Below, one piece after another: positions 31,001 through 35,652 of a DNA stretch of 35,652 nucleotides. A program made the position numbers and the translations under genes. A model generated the notes under the pieces. That model saw only the letters and a program-made list of their open reading frames with translations. It was not told the DNA's origin and ran no database searches. Every line of letters starts with the position of its first letter. The stretch's first letter is position 1. The DNA is from Chitinophagaceae bacterium (lineage in GTDB: Bacteria; Bacteroidota; Bacteroidia; Chitinophagales; Chitinophagaceae), in assembly GCA_021299955.1 (NCBI GenBank), contig JAJTFQ010000025.1, positions 1 through 35,652 of the forward strand, given 5' to 3'.

Positions 31001-31615
31001 GATGTGATCCGCACCATTGCGGCCTCCAAGATGACGGTGACACCTACCCTCCTCGTCGCTTATGGCGGTCCCTGGGCGGAGAACTATTTCTACACCAACG
31101 AAAGCCCGCTGAAGAACGACAAACTGCGCAGGTTCACGCCTTATGAAGAGTTCTCTTCCAAGATCCGTCGCAGGGCGGGGGCGCTGGGTGGATGGTTCAC
31201 GGAAGACGATCATGTATTCAGCAAGCATGCACAAGGCATGCGGGCACTCGTTGAATCGGGTGGCCTGGCCGGCATTGGCAGCCATGGCCAGCTTCAAGGT
31301 CTGGGTTACCACTGGGAATTATGGAGTGTGGCCAGCGGCGGCATGAGCAACCACGACGCGCTGAAGACCGCGACGATTCTGGGGGCAACAGGCCTGGGAC
31401 TGGATAAGGATCTGGGATCGATCGAGCCCGGCAAACTGGCAGACCTCATCCTGATGGACAGAAATCCGCTGGAAAATATCCGCAACACCAATTCCATCAG
31501 CAGGGTGATGAAGAACGGAAGATTGTATGACGGACTCACGCTCGATGAGATCTATCCTGCCAAGCGCCCGCTGGAAACCGGCTGGCAGAAGCCGGACCCG
31601 CGCTTTCAAAAATAA
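28031..31615 (+). CDS. Secreted TolB-propeller amidohydrolase
   Basis: A 1194-residue exported protein. It begins with a signal peptide (MLRLLLPVLLGFSVWTGW), then WD40-like/PD40 repeats (about 50-480, e.g. ISPDGQTIAFDLLG, FSPDGKKILFTSD), a second propeller part, a Lys/Asp/Ala-rich linker (about 690-760) and a C-terminal metal-dependent amidohydrolase domain. The metal motif DTHAHMWPFWG is near residue 838, HEHAIP and GIGSHGQLQGLGYHWELW follow, with the C-terminal GSIEPGKLADLILMD. The upstream in-frame ATG at 28010 overlaps a -7-like TAATTTAT (28004-28011), so 28031 is preferred. Related proteins are annotated as imidazolonepropionase-like hydrolases; the substrate is unknown. Confidence 0.85.
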   Translation: MLRLLLPVLLGFSVWTGWVMIPGSDTGTFAGWALPSQDTIRKDTMVYTPFKDLPLKPAREVAFTTSEGTWMSVDISPDGQTIAFDLLGDIYTIPAAGGQATPVTKGIAYETHPRFSPDGKKILFTSDRTGSDNIWYIDMEKKDTVQLTRERTEDFPAAVWTPDGEYIIASKGRRVPKLWMYHKDGGGGIQLIDQPASLKTIDPFVSHDGETVYFSQRNGSWNYNALLPQYQIGTYDRKKGQLNTITTRYGSAFTPTLSKDGRWLAYGSRYEDKTGLVLRDLKTGDERWLAYPVQRDDQESIAPQGVYPGMCFTPDSRALIASWNGRIYRVTVDGGQAVEIPFKADVRVEMGPRLYQSYAISDTSHALVTQIRDGVPSPDGKQLAFTALNRLYVMEYPNGQPRRLMDREMTQAMPAWSPDGKQIAFVTWDEKEGGHLYKVPASGPALPVKLTKESAFYMQPAWSRNGRIAFFRGPARLFRDAEDPFFSGAEGELVWMADNGGEIRRIDMARNRGNVHFTKDTTRLFLNAPGGQLISIRWDGTDEKVHAKISGITTYGSVADADGHGAGSTQYVMGRPMMSADPLNHCMLPESASNREPQNMPSAAETILMAPVGDQAIAQVNNNIYVVTIPEAGKTPSISVSDPKSSSFPARQLTEIGGEFPAWEADGKRVHWSLGNGHWVYDIAGAKRFEDSVKTAKKAEDKRKTDSLIALNTGGPNAKKRADSLQKAFKDSMAVVYKKDTARARKDSVAEALAKKEPKFEPLEHQVKVAYRRDIPTGAILLTNARIVTMRGNEVIENGDILIVGNRIKAVGPKGTLQVPPGAKVIECAGKTITPGFVDTHAHMWPFWGLHKNQVWLYAANLVYGVTTTRDPQTATTDVLTYGDMVESGQIVGPRIYSTGPGVGYWSYNLKDLEQTRNVLKQYSKYYNTKYIKMYLVGNRQHRQWVIMAAKEQGLMPTTEGGLDFKLNMTQLFDGYPGHEHAIPIHPLYNDVIRTIAASKMTVTPTLLVAYGGPWAENYFYTNESPLKNDKLRRFTPYEEFSSKIRRRAGALGGWFTEDDHVFSKHAQGMRALVESGGLAGIGSHGQLQGLGYHWELWSVASGGMSNHDALKTATILGATGLGLDKDLGSIEPGKLADLILMDRNPLENIRNTNSISRVMKNGRLYDGLTLDEIYPAKRPLETGWQKPDPRFQK

Positions 31616-31630
31616 ATATGGATCATATTT

Positions 31631-31671
31631 AAAAAGAAAGGTCCCGGATCTGATCCGGGACCTTTCTTTTT
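31631..31671. terminator. Bidirectional intrinsic terminator
   Basis: Perfect inverted repeat with 20-base arms (31631-31650 and 31652-31671) around one base. The core GGTCCCGGATC/GATCCGGGACC is flanked by AAAAAGAAA and TTTCTTTTT, so it works on both strands. It ends the amidohydrolase transcript and, from the other side, the regulator gene. Confidence 0.93.
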
Positions 31672-31735
31672 GTCCGTAATTTTTTCGGTTATTCGTATCC
31701 GTTAGTGCCTGGCGTGAGATCCTTTCCGGCAGGGA

Positions 31736-33409
31736 TCAACGGGCCAGTTTAAGGAATTCACTCGGAGAAATTCCGGTAATGTCCTTGAACTGCCTATAGA
31801 ATGACACCCGATTGGTGAACCCGGCCTGCAGGGCAATGTCGTTAAGACTTGTATCAGGCTTGCCTTCCAGGATGAGGCGGCGCGCCTCGTTGACGCGATA
31901 GCGATTCATCATGCCAGAGAATCCTGTTTCACTGAACATATTGATCGCCTGTGAGATATACTTCTGGTTCGTAGCCAGTTTCGTACTTAGTTCCTGAAGG
32001 CTGAAACCCGGATCCAGCCAGGGCTTGTCGCGTTCCATCACCTGAAGAATGGCCTGATACCTGGCCTGAACCGTTGCCTCCTCCAGATTGGAGGGCGGCT
32101 CTGTTTCCAGCGTTCTTTGCTGTACGGATGCTTCCGCAGCCTGCTGCATTTCTTCGAGGTTCTTCCGGAACAGGGCCCGAAGTTGTGTGCGCATGCGCTG
32201 GTGCTGACGGAAAATGACGATAACGGCCCCAATGGCGCTGAGCAAGAAAGCCAGCATCACCCACATGATCCGGTTGCGGTTCTTTTTGATATCACGAACC
32301 GCGGCATCAGAAGTGTCCAGGCGTTCCCATTCGGATATGACCCTGCCGGCGGCGAGGAATGTATCATCCCTTTTGACATTCACCAGTTCGCGAACGGACA
32401 GATAGCGCTGCAACAGGGCCTCCAGGTTGGCAGCTTCTCCGATCCTGGCCAGGCGGGTTGACAAAGCGGGTAATAGTTCTTCCATCCAGAGTTCAGGATG
32501 GGATGTGTAAGACAAGGTATCCGCCTGTTCGAGATATTGCATCGCTTTTCGGGCATCCCCCAACGCTTCATGAAGTCCGGCAAGTTCGATCAACACCCTG
32601 ACACGACTTTGGGTGGAATGAACAGACCATACCAGGGCTGCATTCAGCACCGACAAGGCCTCTGTCCATCTTGACAAACTCCGCAGAGACCTCGCCATGT
32701 ATATATTGTCCTCGGTAAATGCAGCACTGTCCCGAACTGTTTCGTGAAACCTGACAGCCAGCTCCAACGATGCCATGGCGGCGGTGAAGGATCCGTTGGC
32801 CAAATGAAAGGCGCCCTCCGCCTGATGGAGGTCTGCTAATACCCTATCATTGTCTAGCCGCATGGCCAACGGCCGAATATCCTTCAGTAATGCCTGGGCA
32901 TTGGACAGATCCTTCAGACGGGTTGAAACCCGCAACAGACCGGTGGTAGCGCGTATCATCCCTGCAGAATCTCCGGCGCGCTTCGCCAGGATCAGCGCAT
33001 CGGTGTAACGACCAGAGGCACCCGGGAATTTATGCTGTTGCTCCCTGATCATGGCCTTGCGCAATTCTCGTTCGAGATGGAACGATGGACGAACCTGGCT
33101 CCAGGCCGTGGAGCCCGCATAGGCATGAAAAAATACTTCGACATCAAAAGCTCCCGCACGGCCGTAGGCTTCTGCCAATAACAACGATGCATGAGCCGAT
33201 AAAGAATCATCCGGGTCATCTCTGCCACTAATGATGAGCTTGGAAAACGATTTCCTGACGCTGTCAGCCATTCCGGGGTCGGCCTTGAGCATCGTCTCCA
33301 TGCGAAGTAGCAACCGGCCTGTTTCCTGACCATGCAACAGTGGATCCTGGGTCAGCAGGATACTAACGGAAACGCATAACCGAAGAAGATTCTGACGGAG
33401 GCGGAACAT
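31736..33409 (-). CDS. Membrane-anchored TPR/AraC-type transcriptional regulator
   Basis: A 557-residue one-component regulator. It has an N-terminal signal sequence (MFRLRQNLLRLCVSVSILL), a helical TPR-like sensor region (about 40-370, with repeats such as AEAYGRAGAFDVEVFF and LAGLHEALGDARKAMQYL), one transmembrane helix (about 383-402, IMWVMLAFLLSAIGAVIVIF), a short cytoplasmic linker and a C-terminal AraC/HTH_18 DNA-binding domain (about 455-557) with LNDIALQAGFTNRVSFYRQF. The sensor should be periplasmic and the DNA-binding domain cytoplasmic, an architecture common in Bacteroidota. It lies 41 bases downstream of the M20 hydrolase gene on the same strand; its targets are unknown. Confidence 0.85.
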   Translation of the reverse strand: MFRLRQNLLRLCVSVSILLTQDPLLHGQETGRLLLRMETMLKADPGMADSVRKSFSKLIISGRDDPDDSLSAHASLLLAEAYGRAGAFDVEVFFHAYAGSTAWSQVRPSFHLERELRKAMIREQQHKFPGASGRYTDALILAKRAGDSAGMIRATTGLLRVSTRLKDLSNAQALLKDIRPLAMRLDNDRVLADLHQAEGAFHLANGSFTAAMASLELAVRFHETVRDSAAFTEDNIYMARSLRSLSRWTEALSVLNAALVWSVHSTQSRVRVLIELAGLHEALGDARKAMQYLEQADTLSYTSHPELWMEELLPALSTRLARIGEAANLEALLQRYLSVRELVNVKRDDTFLAAGRVISEWERLDTSDAAVRDIKKNRNRIMWVMLAFLLSAIGAVIVIFRQHQRMRTQLRALFRKNLEEMQQAAEASVQQRTLETEPPSNLEEATVQARYQAILQVMERDKPWLDPGFSLQELSTKLATNQKYISQAINMFSETGFSGMMNRYRVNEARRLILEGKPDTSLNDIALQAGFTNRVSFYRQFKDITGISPSEFLKLAR

Positions 33410-33450
33410 GGGAGGTGCATTCCTGGAGGTCGGAGACAGCTAACTGGTGG

Positions 33451-34755
33451 TCATTTCGGGGCGTTCATGAAATCGAGTGTCAGGTTCACCAGAGATATCA
33501 CACCCAGCTTCAATCCGCTCTCGTCGATGAAAAAGTCGGGCGTGTGATGTGAGGGTGTCGTTAGTGGGTCCTTTCCTTTCGGCATCCCGCCCAGGAAATA
33601 GAACAGTCCGGGCACTTTCTCCTGGTATAAGGAGAAATCCTCCGCACCTGTGCGCGGCGGGATCAGGATCACATTCTCCCGGCCTGCACTCCGCTGCAGC
33701 GAGGGCAGCATCTTTTCGGTGAGGGCCGGATCGTTGTAGGTGACCGGATAATGTGAAGCGTAAGGGATCTCGACCGTGGCCACCGCGCCAGCCGCTTCCG
33801 CGGTTTTGACCGCGATCTCACGGATCCGATCGTTCACCCTGCGCTCATCTTCCCGGCTGAAGGTGCGGATGGTACCTCGCATATCCACCTGTTCGGGGAT
33901 GATGTTGGAACGCACCCCGCCATGGATGGACCCCACGGTCACTACCGCGGGGTTTTCGGTGATGTCGAGATTCCGACTGACGATGGTCTGCAGGCTGTTC
34001 ACGATCTGCGCCGACACCACGATCGGGTCGACCGATGACCAGGGATAGGCCCCATGCGCCTGTCGTCCCTTGACCAGGATACGCATATCATTAACGGCCG
34101 CCATCGTACCACCGGGTCGATAATTGATCTTGCCAACTTCCGTCTGGGCATTGATGTGCAGTCCGAAGATCACATCCACCTTTGGATTCTCCAGCACGCC
34201 TTGTTTGACCATCAGCTCAGCCCCTCCTTCTTCTCCCTTGGGCACTCCTTCTTCCGCCGGCTGGAAAATGAACTTCACGGTACCCTTCAGGTCCTTTTTC
34301 ATGGATGACAGTACTTCGGCCACGCCCATCAGGATGGATACGTGTGTATCATGGCCGCAGGCATGCATTACGCCCACTTCGTTACCATCATATTGAGTTT
34401 TCACCTTCGACGCAAAGGGCAGGTCAACGCGTTCCGTGACGGGCAATCCGTCCATATCGGCCCGCAGGGCAATGACAGGGCCGGGCTTCCCGCCCTTCAG
34501 CAGTCCGACGACGCCGGTATGCGCCACGCCGGTCTTCACTTCCAGGCCAAGGGCACGCAGGTGATCGGCAATGATACCGGCCGTCCGGGTCTCCCGGTTG
34601 CCAAGTTCAGGATGCTGATGGAAGTCGCGACGCCAGGTGATGACCTTCGGCTCGATCTGGTCGACGAGTTTAACCGTCGCCATGCGCAACGGATCCTGCT
34701 GTGCGACGGTCGTACTGGCGGACAGTGCGAACAGAATACCCAGGCAAGTTCTCAT
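33451..34755 (-). CDS. Secreted M20 amidohydrolase (hippurate/IAA-amino acid hydrolase type)
   Basis: A 434-residue M20D-family metallohydrolase cleaving N-acyl amino acids. Start at 34755 gives a signal peptide (MRTCLGILFALSASTTVAQQ). Motifs: ALRADMDGLPV, MHACGHDTHVSILMG (metal ligands), FIFQPAEEG (catalytic Glu), a His in FGLHINAQ and TGAEDFSLYQEKVPG near the C-terminus (last ligand). Length is normal. The open frame extends upstream to 34863, but that part is not signal-like and contains no family match. A -7-like TAATTTCC lies at 34785-34778. It probably shares a transcript with the AraC-type gene downstream. Confidence 0.9.
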   Translation of the reverse strand: MRTCLGILFALSASTTVAQQDPLRMATVKLVDQIEPKVITWRRDFHQHPELGNRETRTAGIIADHLRALGLEVKTGVAHTGVVGLLKGGKPGPVIALRADMDGLPVTERVDLPFASKVKTQYDGNEVGVMHACGHDTHVSILMGVAEVLSSMKKDLKGTVKFIFQPAEEGVPKGEEGGAELMVKQGVLENPKVDVIFGLHINAQTEVGKINYRPGGTMAAVNDMRILVKGRQAHGAYPWSSVDPIVVSAQIVNSLQTIVSRNLDITENPAVVTVGSIHGGVRSNIIPEQVDMRGTIRTFSREDERRVNDRIREIAVKTAEAAGAVATVEIPYASHYPVTYNDPALTEKMLPSLQRSAGRENVILIPPRTGAEDFSLYQEKVPGLFYFLGGMPKGKDPLTTPSHHTPDFFIDESGLKLGVISLVNLTLDFMNAPK

Positions 34756-34829
34756 GATGCAAACGTTTTTGTGTAGGGAAATTACGCCGGCATGCGCAAA
34801 CATTGGATATTTTTTATTTTCTTTAGCGC

Positions 34830-35652
34830 ATGAGGATTGACGCACACCAGCATTTCTGGACATACGACCCGGTACGTCATGGATGGATCGACGACCGCAT
34901 GCAGGTCATCCGCAAAGACTTTCTGCCGGAGGATCTGGCCCCTGAGCTCGCCACTGCCGGCATGGATGGTTGCGTGGCCGTTCAGGTTGATGAAACCGAG
35001 GATGAGACCCGTTACATGCTCGACCTGGCGGCCGGGCATGATTTCATCAAGGGAGTGGTCGGTTGGACCGACTTCAAAGCCCCGGATATTTCAGATCGGC
35101 TGGCCCGCTGGCGCGAACACCCGCGGCTGAAGGGATTCCGGGCCATCATGCAAGGGCAACCGGATGAAAAATACCTGACCAACCGGGCTTTTATTGAAGG
35201 CATCGGCCAGCTCGAAGGCACCGGCTTCAGCTACGACCTGCTGGTCTATCACGATCAACTCCCCTCGCTGATCCGATTCACCGAACGCTTCCCCGACCAG
35301 CCCTTCATCCTCGATCACATCGCCAAACCCGATATCATCAACGGTCGGATCAAGCCCTGGAAGGAGCACATGAAGACCCTCGCCCAGCATCCCGGCATCT
35401 ATTGCAAGCTGAGCGGGATGGTCACAGAAGCCGACTGGAAGAACTGGAGATACGAAGACATGGCTCCTTATCTTGAGATCGCAGGAGAGTGTTTCGGCAC
35501 AAACAGACTCTGCTTTGGCAGTGATTGGCCCGTTTGTCTGCTGGCCGGAGGGTATCAGACCGTGAAGGCCATCATCGACCGATTACTGGGTCAGGTAACA
35601 GAAGCGGAACGTGAAAAGATCTGGGGAATCAACGCTTGCAAATTCTATAATC
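34830..35652 (+). CDS. Fuconolactonase-like amidohydrolase (3' end outside window)
   Basis: The first 274 residues of a TIM-barrel metal-dependent hydrolase of the COG3618 type; the frame is open to the end of the window. MRIDAHQHFW gives the HxH metal motif at His6 and His8, VDETEDETRYML and FILDHIAKPD (His on a later strand) follow, and LCFGSDWPVCLL near residue 230 carries the conserved Asp. Family members hydrolyse sugar-acid lactones, as in L-fucose or L-rhamnose breakdown, or 2-pyrone-4,6-dicarboxylate. The sugar is unknown. It is transcribed divergently from the M20 gene across a 74-base gap; no clear promoter was seen there. Only a few residues seem to be missing at the C-terminus. 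Confidence 0.85.
   Translation, partial: MRIDAHQHFWTYDPVRHGWIDDRMQVIRKDFLPEDLAPELATAGMDGCVAVQVDETEDETRYMLDLAAGHDFIKGVVGWTDFKAPDISDRLARWREHPRLKGFRAIMQGQPDEKYLTNRAFIEGIGQLEGTGFSYDLLVYHDQLPSLIRFTERFPDQPFILDHIAKPDIINGRIKPWKEHMKTLAQHPGIYCKLSGMVTEADWKNWRYEDMAPYLEIAGECFGTNRLCFGSDWPVCLLAGGYQTVKAIIDRLLGQVTEAEREKIWGINACKFYN

Overview
The window looks like chromosomal DNA of a member of the Bacteroidota, probably a Chitinophagaceae-like lineage. Many genes carry a TAnnTTTG-type -7 box close to the start codon, gene starts have AU-rich leaders instead of Shine-Dalgarno sequences, and there is a CarboxypepD_reg-type TonB-dependent receptor and a sialate O-acetylesterase of the type common in this phylum. 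There is no CRISPR array, insertion sequence, tRNA or rRNA gene that I can see.

Left flank (1-7.7 kb): a secreted protein of unknown function downstream of peptide deformylase (minus), a GT2-like glycosyltransferase and a sialate O-acetylesterase (plus), a perfect bidirectional terminator, fructose-6-phosphate aldolase, the signal recognition particle RNA, homogentisate dioxygenase (all minus), a candidate 36-residue membrane peptide (minus), a YfcE-type metallophosphoesterase and a small cysteine-containing membrane protein (plus).

Core (7.7-23.3 kb, all plus): the outstanding part. coxM-coxS-coxL encode a molybdenum hydroxylase whose large subunit carries the AYRCSFR active-site loop that marks form I aerobic [MoCu] carbon monoxide dehydrogenase. 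They are followed by coxG, coxD (MoxR AAA+), coxE (VWA), a broken coxF-like gene (XdhC plus YHS domain) and coxI (XdhC). Directly behind comes almost a complete molybdenum cofactor pathway: moaA, moeA, a TauE/SafE permease, moaD, a moeB-rhodanese fusion, moaE, a moaC-moaB/mog fusion and a cysteine desulfurase. The region reads as a self-contained molybdoenzyme island: catalytic subunits, cluster maturation, cofactor synthesis and sulfur supply. A cytidylyltransferase (mocA) for the dinucleotide cofactor and molybdate transport genes are not present in the window.

Right flank (23.3-35.65 kb): a GNAT acetyltransferase, a small lipoprotein, a TonB-dependent receptor, a RES/Xre toxin-antitoxin pair (minus), a large secreted TolB-propeller amidohydrolase, a second perfect bidirectional terminator, a membrane-anchored AraC-type regulator and a secreted M20 amidohydrolase (minus), and the start of a fuconolactonase-like amidohydrolase that runs off the window.
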